NCBI GenBank assembly: GCA_002839605.1
Contig: PGYK01000010.1
Span: 1 to 64,000 of the forward strand
Direction of reading: 5' to 3'
Length of the DNA: 64,000 nucleotides
Source of the DNA: Methanomicrobiales archaeon HGW-Methanomicrobiales-3
GTDB taxonomy: Archaea; Halobacteriota; Methanomicrobia; Methanomicrobiales; Methanospirillaceae
The translations under genes were made by a program, and so were the position numbers. Positions 25,079-35,231 of the stretch are shown piece by piece. Under the pieces are notes generated by a model that had not been told where the DNA came from, searched no databases, and saw nothing but the letters and a program-made list of their open reading frames with translations. Position 1 is the stretch's first letter. Every line of letters starts with the position of its first letter.

Positions 25079-28000
25079 ATGTATCATATCCTCTACGTTG
25101 ACGATGAACAAGGCCTCCTGGATCTTGGGAAAGAATTCCTTGAGGCAAACGGCAAATTCAGCGTTGACACCGTCATATCGCCAGAGGATGCAATCCCGCT
25201 TCTTCGCCAGAAAAAGTACGATGCCATTGTCTCGGATTACCAGATGCCGGGCATGGATGGGATCGAATTCTTAAAGGTAATCCGGCAGCAGTTCGATGAT
25301 ATTCCGTTTATTCTTTTCACCGGAAGGGGACGCGAAGAGGTAGTCATTGACGCTATCAATAACGGAGCCGATTTTTACCTCCAGAAAGGTGGCGATGTTC
25401 CTGCACAGTTTGCTGAACTGGCGCACAAGATCCGGCAGGCCGTTCGACGGCGGGAGACGGAGCAGGAGCTGCGGAGAAGCGAGGGGCGGCTTCGTTCCTT
25501 CATTGAGACAACCTGCGAATCGGTTGCCCTTGTTGATGAAGAAGGAAGAGTGATCGAGTGGAATCCGGCAACCGAACGGATCACCGGCCTGAAAAAAGAG
25601 GAGGTTCTTGGCACCCGCCTGTGGGACCTCACCTTCCGGATGCTTCCAATCGAGCAGCGTACGGAAGAACACCGTGCATTGATCGAACAGAGGATCCGCA
25701 CGTCCCTCATGACAGGCAATCCGGTCTTTGAAGAGCCCCGGGTTATCGAATCGGCGGGGCCTGATGGCAGCCGGATCTATACCCGGCAGACGCTCTTTCC
25801 AATCAAGACCGACAAGGGGTTCGGGATCGGATCGATCTCCCAGGACATAACCAGAGAGAAACTATCAGAAGTCGCAATACGGGAAAGCGAGAAGAAGTTT
25901 CACGATCTGGCCGAACTCATCCCCCAGATTATCTTCGAGCTGGACCTGGAGTTCCGATTGCTCTGGGCAAACCAGCATGCGCTTACCACCATGGGATTTA
26001 CATTGCAGGAGATCGAAGCGGGCATCGATATCCGTTCCTTTATCGTTCCTCCGGACGCTGAAAAAGCACATGGCGATATCGCGAAGTTCCTGAGCGGGAT
26101 GCCCAAAAAGTCCCGGGAGTTTATCGCAGTCCGGAAGGATTCTCGCAGATTCCCGGTTCTTGTATACTCTGCTCCCATGTCCCGGAACGGCAGACTCTGC
26201 GGATTTTTCGGCCTGGCAGTCGATATCTCCGAGCGGAAGACGATGGAAGATGCACTCCGTGCGAGCGAAGATAAATTCCGTGGCATCACCGAGAGGTCAT
26301 CGGATCTCATCCTTGTTCTCGACAACGAGATGAGGCCGGTGTATGTCTCCCCTTCAGTGCAGTCAATGCTCGGGTTTTCTCCGGAAGAACTGGTTGGAAA
26401 GACACCGGAATTTGCCCTGGCCACGATCTTTTCCGAAACCGGCCCGGCTCTGGCGGATGCGGTAAAGGCCACCATGAGCGGACTCGCGGTTGACAATGTC
26501 GAGCTGCAGCTCAAAAGAAAAGACGCAAGCCCGGTTATCGTAAGCCTGTCCGCGGTGCCGGTCCTGCGTGATGGCCGCGTCGACGGTGCCCAGGTCTCCA
26601 TGCGGGATATCACCGAGCAGACCGCCACCCGGTCCGCCCTGCAGGCAGTGATCGGGAGCATGGTCGGGACAACCGGGATGAGCTCGCTCCAGCAGATCGT
26701 GGAGACGGTCGGTTCATGGCTGGGTGCCGACTGCGTCATGATCGGAGAGATCCAGCCCGATCATGATACGGTGAAGGTCCTTGCCATGGTCCTTGACGGG
26801 AAGCAGGTCAATGATTTCATCTATCACCTCAAAGGAACCCCCTGCGAGAATGTCGCGGAGAAGGGGTTCTGCCATTACCCGGAGGACTCCGTCCGGCTCT
26901 TCCCGTTTGCAAAGGATATCATCGACCTGAATATCCAGGGGTATGCCGGAACACCCCTGTGGAACTCCCAGAAGAAGGTTATCGGGATCCTCTGTGCTCT
27001 CTCCCGTATGCCGTTACAATTATCCCCTTCAGTCAGATCGATTTTGGAAACTATCGCCGTGAAAGCCGGCGCAGAGATCGAGCGATCCCAGATCGAGCGG
27101 GAACTCCAGAACAGCCAGAAGAAAGCACAAAAGGCAATGGAACTGGCAAACCTGGTGAACTGGGAGTGGGACATCAGGACCGGTCTTTTCACCTTCAATG
27201 ACCGTTTCTATACCCTGTATGGGACTTCAGCGGAGCGGGAAGGGGGGTACCTGATGACCCCGGAGAGATACAACCGGGAGTTTGTTTACCCGGAAGACCA
27301 GGACACCGTTGCCGCGGCGTTTGCGGGGCAGCCCCCTTCATCTGATACGGGAGCAGAGTTCCAGATGGAACACCGCATCATCCGCCGCGACGGAGAGATA
27401 CGCACCATCAGGGTCCGGGTCGGAATCTCGCAGGACAGCAGTGGGCAGGATATCATCGTCCACGGCGCAAACCAGGATATCACGGAACAGAAAAAGATGG
27501 AAGAGGCTATCCGGCAGGCAAACAAAAAACTCAGCCTTCTCTCCGGTATCACCCGCCATGATATCAATAACCAGCTCCTGGTACTGAACGGATTTATCTC
27601 AATCTTACATCAGGAAATCCATACCGATTCAACGGATAAATATTTCTCCCGTATCACGGACGCAAGCAACAATATCACGGAGATGATCCAGTTCACCAAA
27701 GAATATGAGCTGATTGGCACCGGCGCTCCGGTCTGGCAGGATCTGACAACCGTAATTTCGAATGCCGGAAAAGGCATCGTCCCGGCAGGGTGGACCGTAA
27801 CCAAGAACCTTCCTGCAACAACCGAAGTATTTGCTGATCCGATGCTCGAGAAGGTTTTTTTCAATCTGTTTGACAATGCGGTCCGGCACGGAGAGCGGGT
27901 GACGCAGATCACGGTATCGTCGCGCACGGAGAGGAGCAAGCTCATCATTGTCTGGGAGGATAACGGGGCCGGTATCGCTGCTGACGACAAGGAGTATATC

Positions 28001-28162
28001 TTCACGCGGGGATTTGGGAAGAATACCGGGCTTGGCATGTTCCTTGTCCGGGAGATCCTCTCCCTGACGGGCATCACTATCGTGGAGAACGGGGAGGCCG
28101 GGAAAGGTGCCCGGTTCGAGATGACGGTCCCGGCGGGGTTATGGCGGATTGCCGGTACGTGA
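25079..28162 (+). CDS. Receiver-PAS-GAF histidine kinase, 1027 residues
   Basis: The N-terminal receiver (residues 1 to about 120) has YVDDEQ, phosphoacceptor VSDYQMPGMDG and LQKGG. Three PAS domains follow, opening RLRSFIETTCESVALVDEEG, KFHDLAELIPQIIFELDLEF and KFRGITERSSDLILVLDNEM. A GAF domain (SSLQQIVETVGSWLGADCVM) comes next, then a PAS/PAC module ([19 protein letters not shown]). The kinase core has the phosphoacceptor His in GITRHDINNQLLVLNGF and an HATPase domain with NLFDNAVRHG and WEDNGAGI. There are no membrane helices, so it is cytoplasmic. With the receiver in front, it may be the second step of a phosphorelay. It is isolated from the large signalling island downstream. Confidence 0.9.
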   Translation: MYHILYVDDEQGLLDLGKEFLEANGKFSVDTVISPEDAIPLLRQKKYDAIVSDYQMPGMDGIEFLKVIRQQFDDIPFILFTGRGREEVVIDAINNGADFYLQKGGDVPAQFAELAHKIRQAVRRRETEQELRRSEGRLRSFIETTCESVALVDEEGRVIEWNPATERITGLKKEEVLGTRLWDLTFRMLPIEQRTEEHRALIEQRIRTSLMTGNPVFEEPRVIESAGPDGSRIYTRQTLFPIKTDKGFGIGSISQDITREKLSEVAIRESEKKFHDLAELIPQIIFELDLEFRLLWANQHALTTMGFTLQEIEAGIDIRSFIVPPDAEKAHGDIAKFLSGMPKKSREFIAVRKDSRRFPVLVYSAPMSRNGRLCGFFGLAVDISERKTMEDALRASEDKFRGITERSSDLILVLDNEMRPVYVSPSVQSMLGFSPEELVGKTPEFALATIFSETGPALADAVKATMSGLAVDNVELQLKRKDASPVIVSLSAVPVLRDGRVDGAQVSMRDITEQTATRSALQAVIGSMVGTTGMSSLQQIVETVGSWLGADCVMIGEIQPDHDTVKVLAMVLDGKQVNDFIYHLKGTPCENVAEKGFCHYPEDSVRLFPFAKDIIDLNIQGYAGTPLWNSQKKVIGILCALSRMPLQLSPSVRSILETIAVKAGAEIERSQIERELQNSQKKAQKAMELANLVNWEWDIRTGLFTFNDRFYTLYGTSAEREGGYLMTPERYNREFVYPEDQDTVAAAFAGQPPSSDTGAEFQMEHRIIRRDGEIRTIRVRVGISQDSSGQDIIVHGANQDITEQKKMEEAIRQANKKLSLLSGITRHDINNQLLVLNGFISILHQEIHTDSTDKYFSRITDASNNITEMIQFTKEYELIGTGAPVWQDLTTVISNAGKGIVPAGWTVTKNLPATTEVFADPMLEKVFFNLFDNAVRHGERVTQITVSSRTERSKLIIVWEDNGAGIAADDKEYIFTRGFGKNTGLGMFLVREILSLTGITIVENGEAGKGARFEMTVPAGLWRIAGT

Positions 28163-28464
28163 AGAGAGTCCTGTTCCGGCCACCAGGATCGGTTCGGGGG
28201 TCGGTTGCACGGTGCGGGCGCGGACGAAAGTGAGGTGAGGGGCGCGTTCCCTTCCGGATCCTTCGGCTTCTTGTATCCACCTTTCCATCCCGACATCGCT
28301 CCTGCGTCCTGCACTTTCCGCACCTCATTTCCTGCTGACAGAGTACACCGTCCGGCTCATGGCAGGGAATTGTTCTATTTTTGCATGTGCCAGATCACCA
28401 TTTCCTGGAGGCAGATTCTTTGAAATTACCGGAAGATCCCCTTGACAATTGGGGGTCTGCTGAG

Positions 28465-28631
28465 GGGGGTCGGGCGGTGTACTTTGGTACAAAAACGATC
28501 CGCCACGCGGTTCCCGGGCACGTTCGCTGGAACTTCCCTTCCAAAATCACGACGTAACAGCGCTTCTTATTGAAGAAGAACCGGCTCCTGCCCCGGCTCG
28601 TGCCAAAAACAAAGTACACCGCCCGACCCCC
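28465..28631. mobile_element. MITE-like element with perfect 22-bp inverted ends
   Basis: The 620-base gap before the next gene has no supportable gene. gggggtcgggcggtgtactt plus tg at 28465-28486 is repeated exactly, reverse-complemented, at 28610-28631. The enclosed 123 bases carry no long frame. The 167-base size and terminal inversions fit a miniature inverted-repeat element or an IS remnant. No target-site duplication is obvious outside the arms. A large regulatory hairpin is the alternative. Confidence 0.5.
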
Positions 28632-28781
28632 TGCATCCCACCACCAAGGATTTAGCCAGCCGCAGCGGATCATCCGGATCATATCCTGCCAGTCACCACC
28701 TCAGGCTGTGGCAGGCAATGAATCCCATGAGAATGGTGTGCGGTTCTATCCGGCCCGGCTGGTGCCGCACAGGAGACCCTG

Positions 28782-29285
28782 ATGGCCCATTTCAACACAA
28801 GACCCGGAACGAAGAGTGCGACACACCGGTTTCATACACCGGTTCGCGACATCGCCGCGTTCGATGCCGTCGCACGGGCGCTGGTACGCGATAACCCGCT
28901 CGGGTGCACGGCATACCGGACCGTGAGAAGGCACCGCCCGCCGCTTGAAAAGGTCCGCGAGAGGTATACCGCGAAGTTCGTCTACCTTGACCCGGCAGAA
29001 AAGAAGATCGGCACCGGGCAGGATACCTTCAACACGGTCGAAGGATACGAGTACGGTATTGCTGCCGTCCTCTCCAATATGGCAAACGTCGCTGCCCACA
29101 AGGGCAGGGTGCGGCACGTGCCGGACCTCGATCTCTTCTCGGTTATCTTCAGGTGCCACGACCCGGGCGGGGAGAACTATTTTGTGATCCTTGCCCGCGA
29201 CCGCGTGACCGTGGCATCGTACGAGAACGACGCTATCCTTCAACGTGTTTCGCGGTGGACGGACACCGTGCCGGAACTGGCGTGA
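28782..29285 (+). CDS. Uncharacterised 167-residue protein
   Basis: The frame has normal codon use and a mixed, folded-looking sequence, for example RDIAAFDAVARALVRDNPLG, FVYLDPAEKKIGTG, FSVIFRCHDPGGENYFVIL and RDRVTVASYENDAIL. There is no signal peptide, membrane helix or Cys pair, so it should be soluble. I do not recognise the family. ATG at 28782 is preceded by GGAGACCCTG, which may serve as a weak ribosome-binding site. It is convergent with the A22 protease gene, 45 bases away. Confidence 0.6.
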   Translation: MAHFNTRPGTKSATHRFHTPVRDIAAFDAVARALVRDNPLGCTAYRTVRRHRPPLEKVRERYTAKFVYLDPAEKKIGTGQDTFNTVEGYEYGIAAVLSNMANVAAHKGRVRHVPDLDLFSVIFRCHDPGGENYFVILARDRVTVASYENDAILQRVSRWTDTVPELA

Positions 29286-29330
29286 TGCCGGCAATCCAAT
29301 AGCAGGATGTGGGGTGGAACTGGGCCGGCT

Positions 29331-30254
29331 TCACGCCCACCCTATCATCGCCCACCCGATCAGGAACCCTAAGATAGTACCCCCATTGATTGGCGGCAGC
29401 CCGGCCTGCGGTCTTCCCGACATCACGAAATACAACAGGACAAGGATACCGGCAACCGACCCGATCATCGCGCCGAGCGCCGGCAGGTTGATGATCCCGC
29501 CGATCTTTGCCCCGTGCAGGAAGACATTGGCAGACACCACGAGGATTGCCGGCATGATCATGTCGCCCATACCGATGATGAACGCCGCACGTTCGCTGCC
29601 CTTTCCTTCGGTGGCGGCATCGCCCTCTTCACTGCTGATCTTCCCGAACCCCTCTTTGATGAACGAGTAGTCCCGCCGCTTGGGGATGACGAAGAGGATC
29701 GGGGTTTTGAGATCGACTACGCCCTCCGCAAGCGTGATCATGTGTTTGGTCTTGTACACCGAGATCGCGTCATAGACCGCGAGGATCAGGAGCAGGAGGA
29801 CGACCGGCAGCACTTCGAGCGAGACCCCGAAGATCGACGCGATCCCGGCGCCTATGAGGATGCCCAGCGAATCGATGACATACCATTCCGGGTACCAGTA
29901 GAGGAGGAGCGTGGAGAGGATAGCAAGAACGGCTACGATGAGCGTTGCTGCGTTGGTTGCGCCCATCCCCGCATACACGAGGGCTGCGTAAATATAACAA
30001 AAAGTTGCGAAGATCGAGAGGCCGATGATCGCCGCAATGACCCGTTTGAGGTTGTATTTGATCAGGATGAGCAAAAATACGGTAAAGACCAGCAGGATGC
30101 CGATGAAGATGAACGGGTTCTCGTACGATGACGGGTCCTCGAATGCCGTGATGCCGGACGCCTGCACGGGCAGCGACAGCAAGAGGGCGCCAATCTCGAC
30201 TGCAAGGAGCAGGAGGGGCATTGCAAGGAGGGGGATTAAGTTCTTTTTGTCCAC
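29331..30254 (-). CDS. Presenilin-like A22 family intramembrane protease
   Basis: The roughly 307-residue protein has nine hydrophobic segments and the two catalytic aspartate motifs of GxGD proteases: LILAVYDAISVY (YD) and FIIGMGDMIMPA (GxGD), plus the PAL-type motif NLPALGAMIG near the C-terminus. It should cleave substrates within the membrane; archaeal members are signal-peptide-peptidase or presenilin homologues. I place the start at GTG 30254 (VDKKNLIPLLAMPLLLLAVE), with GGAG eight bases upstream. The frame continues to 30677, but that extension is antisense to the next gene. The divergent neighbour starts 59 bases away. Confidence 0.88.
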   Translation of the reverse strand: MDKKNLIPLLAMPLLLLAVEIGALLLSLPVQASGITAFEDPSSYENPFIFIGILLVFTVFLLILIKYNLKRVIAAIIGLSIFATFCYIYAALVYAGMGATNAATLIVAVLAILSTLLLYWYPEWYVIDSLGILIGAGIASIFGVSLEVLPVVLLLLILAVYDAISVYKTKHMITLAEGVVDLKTPILFVIPKRRDYSFIKEGFGKISSEEGDAATEGKGSERAAFIIGMGDMIMPAILVVSANVFLHGAKIGGIINLPALGAMIGSVAGILVLLYFVMSGRPQAGLPPINGGTILGFLIGWAMIGWA

Positions 30255-30312
30255 GCTGGTAGCTCCACTTTTTTCAGGTAGTTTAATTAATTTGCTCTCA
30301 TCATCTAAAAGC

Positions 30313-30627
30313 ATGGAGCTCCGCGAATACTGGATCGATATCCTCCTCACCATTGTGATGGTCATCTCAACGCTCGTCCTCATCCTCCGTTTCTGGCAGG
30401 ACATCACCATCGCGATTGCCGCCGCCCTGATGATGCTCTCGATTGGCGGCCTCTTCCTCTCCCTCCAGGTCAAGATGCGCCACCTGGAAGAGAGCGTGAT
30501 CGCCCGCGAGCGGATGCTGCGAACGAACCTTGAGGTGATCTCCACCCGGATGGTCGACAAGTACGACCTTGCCATTTCGCACCTTGACGAACTGGTTGCC
30601 GAGATGTCCAAGCGAGCGTACAAATAA
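30313..30627 (+). CDS. Small membrane protein with cytoplasmic helix
   Basis: The 104-residue protein has two membrane helices (about residues 8-27, ILLTIVMVISTLVLILRFW, and 31-53, TIAIAAALMMLSIGGLFLSL). A charged, probably coiled-coil tail follows (KMRHLEESVIARERMLRTNL to the end). I do not recognise a named family. It starts in the space divergent from the A22 protease, and FEN-1 follows 24 bases after its stop, so it is likely cotranscribed with that repair gene. A functional link is not established. Confidence 0.7.
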   Translation: MELREYWIDILLTIVMVISTLVLILRFWQDITIAIAAALMMLSIGGLFLSLQVKMRHLEESVIARERMLRTNLEVISTRMVDKYDLAISHLDELVAEMSKRAYK

Positions 30628-30651
30628 GAACAGCCGGAATAGTGAGAAGCC

Positions 30652-31653
30652 ATGGGCGTAGCAATACGGGATATCATCGCGGACTACAAGGCACCGGTAA
30701 CGTGGGAAGCACTGCCGGGCACGGCAGTCATTGATGCCAACAACGCGCTGTACCAGTTCTTAACCATCATCCGGCAGCCGGACGGCACCCCCCTGATGGA
30801 CCGGAACGGGCGGGTCACATCGCACCTCTCGGGCATCCTCTTCCGGCTTTCGAGTTTTATGGAGAAGGGGATAAAGCCGGTCTTTGTCTTTGACGGGAAA
30901 CCGACCGCACTCAAGCAGGCAACCATTGACGAGCGCCGGAAGATCCGTGACACGGCGGGCGAGAAGTGGAAGGAGGCAGTCGAACGCGGCGACGAAGCGG
31001 AGGCATATAAGCAGGCCCGGTCATCGACCCGGGTTGATACTGCCATTATCGAGACCTCAAAGGAACTTCTCGGGCTCATGGGCATTCCGGTTGTGCAGGC
31101 GCCGGGCGAGGGCGAGGCGCAGGCATCGTACATGGTGGCAAAAGGCGATGCCCGGTACGTGGTCTCGCAGGACTATGACTGCCTCCTCTTTGGCACCCCG
31201 GTGCTGGTCCGGAACCTGACGGTCTCCGGGAAACGGAAGATCCGGGGCAGGCAGATCACGGTGAGCCCCGAGCGGCTCGTGCTCTCCGATACGCTTGGAG
31301 GCTTACACCTGACCCGCGAGCAGCTTATTGAGATCGGGATCCTGATCGGCACGGACTTCAATGAGGGGGTGCAGGGTGTCGGGGCGAAGACGGCGTTGAA
31401 GATTGTGCAGAAGGGGGAGTTTGTCCAGAAACTTGCCGAAAAGCAGCCCGGTTTCGATCCCGCGCCGGTCATGGATATGTTCCTCCACCCGCCGGTTACT
31501 GACGATTACGCGCTTGCGGCGGGACATCCCGATCCGGAAGGGATCCGGAAGATGCTCTGCGATGGCTACGACTTTTCCGTGGAGCGGGTGGACCGGGCGA
31601 TGGAAGGGTTCACGGTCAAGGCCGGCCAGAAGACGCTCGAGAGCTGGTTTTAG
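30652..31653 (+). CDS. fen: Flap endonuclease 1
   Basis: The 333-residue protein is a complete FEN-1. The N-terminal nuclease block has [20 protein letters not shown] and [14 protein letters not shown]. The internal block has [20 protein letters not shown] and [11 protein letters not shown], with the paired acidic metal ligands, then the helix-hairpin-helix [20 protein letters not shown]. The C-terminus QKTLESWF is a PCNA-interacting motif. The enzyme removes 5' flaps during Okazaki fragment maturation and base-excision repair. The length matches archaeal homologues. Confidence 0.97.
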   Translation: MGVAIRDIIADYKAPVTWEALPGTAVIDANNALYQFLTIIRQPDGTPLMDRNGRVTSHLSGILFRLSSFMEKGIKPVFVFDGKPTALKQATIDERRKIRDTAGEKWKEAVERGDEAEAYKQARSSTRVDTAIIETSKELLGLMGIPVVQAPGEGEAQASYMVAKGDARYVVSQDYDCLLFGTPVLVRNLTVSGKRKIRGRQITVSPERLVLSDTLGGLHLTREQLIEIGILIGTDFNEGVQGVGAKTALKIVQKGEFVQKLAEKQPGFDPAPVMDMFLHPPVTDDYALAAGHPDPEGIRKMLCDGYDFSVERVDRAMEGFTVKAGQKTLESWF

Positions 31654-31691
31654 GGTGTGAGCAGTGCTCACGGAGAGATAGGCATGAACGG

Positions 31692-31923
31692 GTGGGGTCA
31701 CACCCGATACAGGAAAATTCCCAAAATAATGAGTACATCCGTCCTCGCCCGCATCCCTGCGCTCCTTTTGGGGGCGGCAAGGCCCCCAATGTCGCGCAAT
31801 GGTCGGGCTGCGGTAGCGATAGTGCCTCAGATGGCGTGCATGCAGGACCCTCAAGAAGGTGATTTGCCGGGATATTTTCATGAAAACCAGTATTGAAGCC
31901 GCCGCGGGGCGCCCTTCGGGGCG
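31692..31923 (-). repeat. Interspersed intergenic element, copy B
   Basis: This is the reverse-complemented copy of the element at 7912-8162, including the identical core with GGGGGC...GCCCCC, the aggagcgcagggatgcgggc block, and a GGTGTGACC...CGTTCATGCC end beside the FEN-1 gene. It occupies most of the 445 bases between FEN-1 and the next kinase. The remaining sequence holds a second GC palindrome (gggggcatcagccccc, about 31949-31964) and no gene. Confidence 0.65.
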
Positions 31924-32098
31924 GCGGCAGTAATCCTCACGGGGGTATGGGGGCATCAGCCCCCATCAATATTCGTTTCGTGTTTTTCATGGATAATCCT
32001 TCGAAGTGATGATGGGAGTATACAGCCCACATTCCTCCTTAAAGATGCTTGCCGCCTACCACCCCTCATGAGTATCGTGGCATCCAGCCCTCACCATC

Positions 32099-34189
32099 TC
32101 AGAACTTCTCCGGAAACACAATCACGAACCGGGTTCCCTGCTCCCTCTCCACCTTCATCTCCCCGCCGAGCTGGTGGACGAGAACGCCAACCAGCTGCAT
32201 GCCGAGGCTTGCCCTGCTCCGGATCTCGAAATCGGGCGGCAGCCCGGCGCCATCGTCCTGCACCGTGAGACAGAAGCTATGATCGCTCTGGTGGTGCAGG
32301 GAGAGCAGGAGCGAGCCCTTCTCCCTGCCGGCAAACGCATATTTCAACGAATTGGTCACCAGTTCGTTGATGATGAGCCCGCAGGGGATGGCCATGTCAA
32401 GGTTCATGTTCACCTCATCCACCTCAACGCTGACATCTACTCTTGTGGAAAGAGAATAGGAGTTTGTGAGGTCAGCGACGAGGCTCCTGATATATTCTGA
32501 GGCATTGATGACCCCGAGATTCTTTGCCTGGTACAGTTTCTCGTGCACGAGCGCCATCGTCCTCACCCGCTGCTGGCACTCGGTAAGCTTCCCGACGGCA
32601 ACCGGATCCTCGATGTAGTTGGACTGGAGTTCCAGAAATCCCGATATCACCTGCATGTTGTTCTTGACCCGGTGATGGACTTCCTTGATCACCACCTCCT
32701 TCTCGCGCAACGAGGATTCCAGCCGTTCCTCGTACCGCTTCCGTTCGGTGATATCGAGGTGGAGACCAACCCATGACGTGATCGTACCGCCGGCATCGTA
32801 ATGCGGGGCTCCCCGGCTGAGCACAATAGAGGTTTTACCTTTGGTATCAACGATACGGTACTCGTAGTCCCAGAACGCGCCGTTCCTGATGCACTGCCGC
32901 CAGTCGGCGAGGGTCCGGTCAGCGTCCTGCCGTGGCAGGAGATGCATCCAGCCCTTTGTTTTATACTCCGTTCCGGAGATCCCAAGCAGTGCAAGGAACG
33001 ATTCGGAGAGGTACGTGAAATTCCCGAGCGCGTCGCAGGACCAGACTCCGAACGGGATGAGATCGCCTATCATCCGGTACCGGGATTCGCTCTCGACAAG
33101 GGCCGCCTGCGCATGCCGGCGCTCGGAAATGTCCCGAAGCGTACTCAGAATTGCCGGGCGACCGCCGTACTCGATGATCTTGCTGTTGACCTCGACCGGC
33201 ACCGGAACGCCGTTTTTGGTCATCAGCAGGGACTCGAAGAGAAAATGGCCCTTTGACTGGAGTTCAGTGTTCTGCGTTTTTGAGAGCCCGCCTTTTGGGA
33301 GGAGACCCAGGTCTTCGAGCCGGAGTTCCTGGAGTCTCTTCACCGAGTACCCGGACTGCCGCGCCGCGATCAGGTTGGCGTCGAGGATGGTTCCTGCGGG
33401 GTCGTGGATCAGGATCGCGTCCGTTGCCCGGTCAAAGAGCATACGGTACCGGAGTTCCGATTCGATGAGGTTGTCGTGGATCTCCTTCTTTTCCGTAATG
33501 TCGATCGCCGAGCAGACCATGAGGGAAGAGTCCGCAAGCGATGCGGTCAGCAGCATCCAGCCTCTGCTGCCGTCCTTCTTCCGGTACGCTGCCTCGACAG
33601 GATCGGTTTTTTTGTCAGATGAGATCTCATGTTTCAACGCGTCCAGTTCCTTTGGATCCCACCAGACTGACGAGATGTCTTTTCCCGTCAGCTCTTCTGA
33701 GGTGGTGCCGAACATCGCAGCGGTCCGCTCATTGAGCTGGACAATTTTTCCGGTTTCGGGATCGAACGTGAAGATCCCGGCAAGGGACTTGTCGTACATC
33801 TCGCGGAACTTCTTCTCCTGCTGGGAGGACTCCGTGAGCGAGGCGATGATGACCCCGACGGTGACAAAGATATAGAACCATGCCACGCTCGATGCAAATG
33901 CCGTGATCTCAAACGGCATGAGCCAGAAGACCAGGCCAAGATAGATCCAGCCAAGGATGATGGTGAAGTAGATGGCATACCGCGGGTGGGTACGGGCAAG
34001 GAGGATGATGGGCAGGATATAGAGGTAGGGGAAGATCTCGATGATCCCGCTTGTCAGGGAGAAGAAGGTTGCAAGGATGATCTCGATGGTAAATACCACG
34101 ATGACATAGAGCCAGAAGAGTTTCCACCACGAGATCTCTTTCATCCACTCACAGTTCCTTAAGCCTGCCAGATGGCTCTTTTCCCCCAT
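32099..34189 (-). CDS. Membrane PAS histidine kinase, HisKA_2 type, 696 residues
   Basis: Four or five N-terminal helices (residues 18-120, for example WWKLFWLYVIVVFTIEIILA) anchor the protein. Three PAS domains follow, opening KFREMYDKSLAGIFTFDPET, RYRMLFDRATDAILIHDPAG and RYRMIGDLIPFGVWSCDALG. The HisKA_2 helix EVHHRVKNNMQVISGFLELQ carries the phosphoacceptor His, and the HATPase has ELVTNSLKYAF and DDGAGLPP. No extracellular sensor loop is evident. ATG 34189 opens the frame; MKEISWWKLF at 34144 is an alternative. A TATA box lies at 34235-34244. No receiver is fused to it; the divergent REC-PAS gene is a candidate partner. Confidence 0.9.
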   Translation of the reverse strand: MGEKSHLAGLRNCEWMKEISWWKLFWLYVIVVFTIEIILATFFSLTSGIIEIFPYLYILPIILLARTHPRYAIYFTIILGWIYLGLVFWLMPFEITAFASSVAWFYIFVTVGVIIASLTESSQQEKKFREMYDKSLAGIFTFDPETGKIVQLNERTAAMFGTTSEELTGKDISSVWWDPKELDALKHEISSDKKTDPVEAAYRKKDGSRGWMLLTASLADSSLMVCSAIDITEKKEIHDNLIESELRYRMLFDRATDAILIHDPAGTILDANLIAARQSGYSVKRLQELRLEDLGLLPKGGLSKTQNTELQSKGHFLFESLLMTKNGVPVPVEVNSKIIEYGGRPAILSTLRDISERRHAQAALVESESRYRMIGDLIPFGVWSCDALGNFTYLSESFLALLGISGTEYKTKGWMHLLPRQDADRTLADWRQCIRNGAFWDYEYRIVDTKGKTSIVLSRGAPHYDAGGTITSWVGLHLDITERKRYEERLESSLREKEVVIKEVHHRVKNNMQVISGFLELQSNYIEDPVAVGKLTECQQRVRTMALVHEKLYQAKNLGVINASEYIRSLVADLTNSYSLSTRVDVSVEVDEVNMNLDMAIPCGLIINELVTNSLKYAFAGREKGSLLLSLHHQSDHSFCLTVQDDGAGLPPDFEIRSRASLGMQLVGVLVHQLGGEMKVEREQGTRFVIVFPEKF

Positions 34190-34234
34190 GGCTGAGCGGG
34201 CATTGGCATGCTTAACTGATACTTACCGGTGGGA

Positions 34235-34244
34235 TTATATAAAA
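34235..34244 (-). promoter_or_regulatory. TATA box for the 696-residue kinase gene
   Basis: The minus strand reads TTTTATATAA, placing transcription start near 34215, about 25 bases before the ATG at 34189. Confidence 0.5.
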
Positions 34245-34472
34245 GATACCGCATCCCTGCGGGGCCGGGCAGGGATATTCTGGATTGGACGATACTGAAC
34301 AATCCAAAATCCCGAAGTCCGAATTCTCTGGGGCCGTGATATACGGGGGAGCCGGTGCAGGTGCCGGCCCCTTCCCGGTTCCAGAAGAACGCCCCGGGGA
34401 TATCATTATTATCCTTGATACCCCTAATGGAGAATAGAGAGCAGCAGGAATATGTGCAGGGTGTGAACCAGC

Positions 34473-35219
34473 GTGCAGGAAAAATCGGTTCTTATTGTTG
34501 AAGATGAAGGTGTCGTGGCACTCTCCATCCAGGCAGCACTGACGAAGATGGGATACACGGTTGTCGGGATTGCCGTGACCGGGGCAGAAGCGCTCTCCCT
34601 TGCACGAGAACACAAACCCGATGTCATCCTCATGGATATCCATATCAAGGGAGATATGGACGGTATCCAGACAACCGAGAAACTCAACGAGGTATCGGAT
34701 ATCCCGGTCATATTCCTGACGGCGTATGCCGATGATGAAACGGTAAAACGGGCACTGAAGACAAAGTCCACCAGTTACTTGGTCAAGCCCTACAATCCCC
34801 GCGAGCTCTATTCCAATATCGAGTTTGCCATCTACAAGCGCCGGATGAAGGACCGGGCTGGTTCGCACCGGGAGAACCTTGAACTCTTCTTTACCCGGAG
34901 CAGTGGTGCCGGGCTCATCATCGATATGCAGAACCGGGTAGTTTTTGCCAACTCTGCTGCGGAGATCCTGCTCGGCTGGACCGTGGAGGAGATGCGGGGG
35001 AAGAACTTCTTCTCGCTGGTGAACCCGTCCGCATCAACGGCAGACGGGCCGATCGATGATACCGTCAAGGGTATCCTGGACCTTGAAGCCGTCGACTACC
35101 TGCCGCCCCTTGCCCGCATATCCACAAAGAGCGATCGGATCAGGACTGTTTCCTTGAAAACCGCGATCGTCCGCGAGGAAGATGGCGAGAACCGGTTCCT
35201 GATGATCCTGATGCAGTAG
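34473..35219 (+). CDS. Receiver-PAS protein, 248 residues
   Basis: The receiver (residues 1 to about 122) has VLIVEDEGVVA, phosphoacceptor ILMDIHIKGDMDG, FLTAYADDE and SYLVKPYNPREL. It is followed by one PAS domain (ELFFTRSSGAGLIIDMQNRV). There is no DNA-binding or enzymatic output. The receiver subtype, with MDIH...MDG and the helix-5 sequence YSNIEFAIYKRRM, is shared with the REC-PAS genes on the opposite strand. The start is GTG at 34473. It is the only signalling gene of the island on the plus strand and is divergent from the 696-residue kinase. Confidence 0.88.
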   Translation: MQEKSVLIVEDEGVVALSIQAALTKMGYTVVGIAVTGAEALSLAREHKPDVILMDIHIKGDMDGIQTTEKLNEVSDIPVIFLTAYADDETVKRALKTKSTSYLVKPYNPRELYSNIEFAIYKRRMKDRAGSHRENLELFFTRSSGAGLIIDMQNRVVFANSAAEILLGWTVEEMRGKNFFSLVNPSASTADGPIDDTVKGILDLEAVDYLPPLARISTKSDRIRTVSLKTAIVREEDGENRFLMILMQ

Positions 35220-35231
35220 GAGAGTTCTCCC

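Noticed and set aside
28395-28682. 95-residue frame spanning the inverted-repeat element
   Set aside because: It is created by the inverted repeat itself, since the same peptide words (RAVYFVFG, KYTARPP) appear at both ends; no family match.
30255-30677. N-terminal extension of the A22 protease
   Set aside because: It is antisense to the small membrane protein gene, and a GTG with a good ribosome-binding site exists at 30254.
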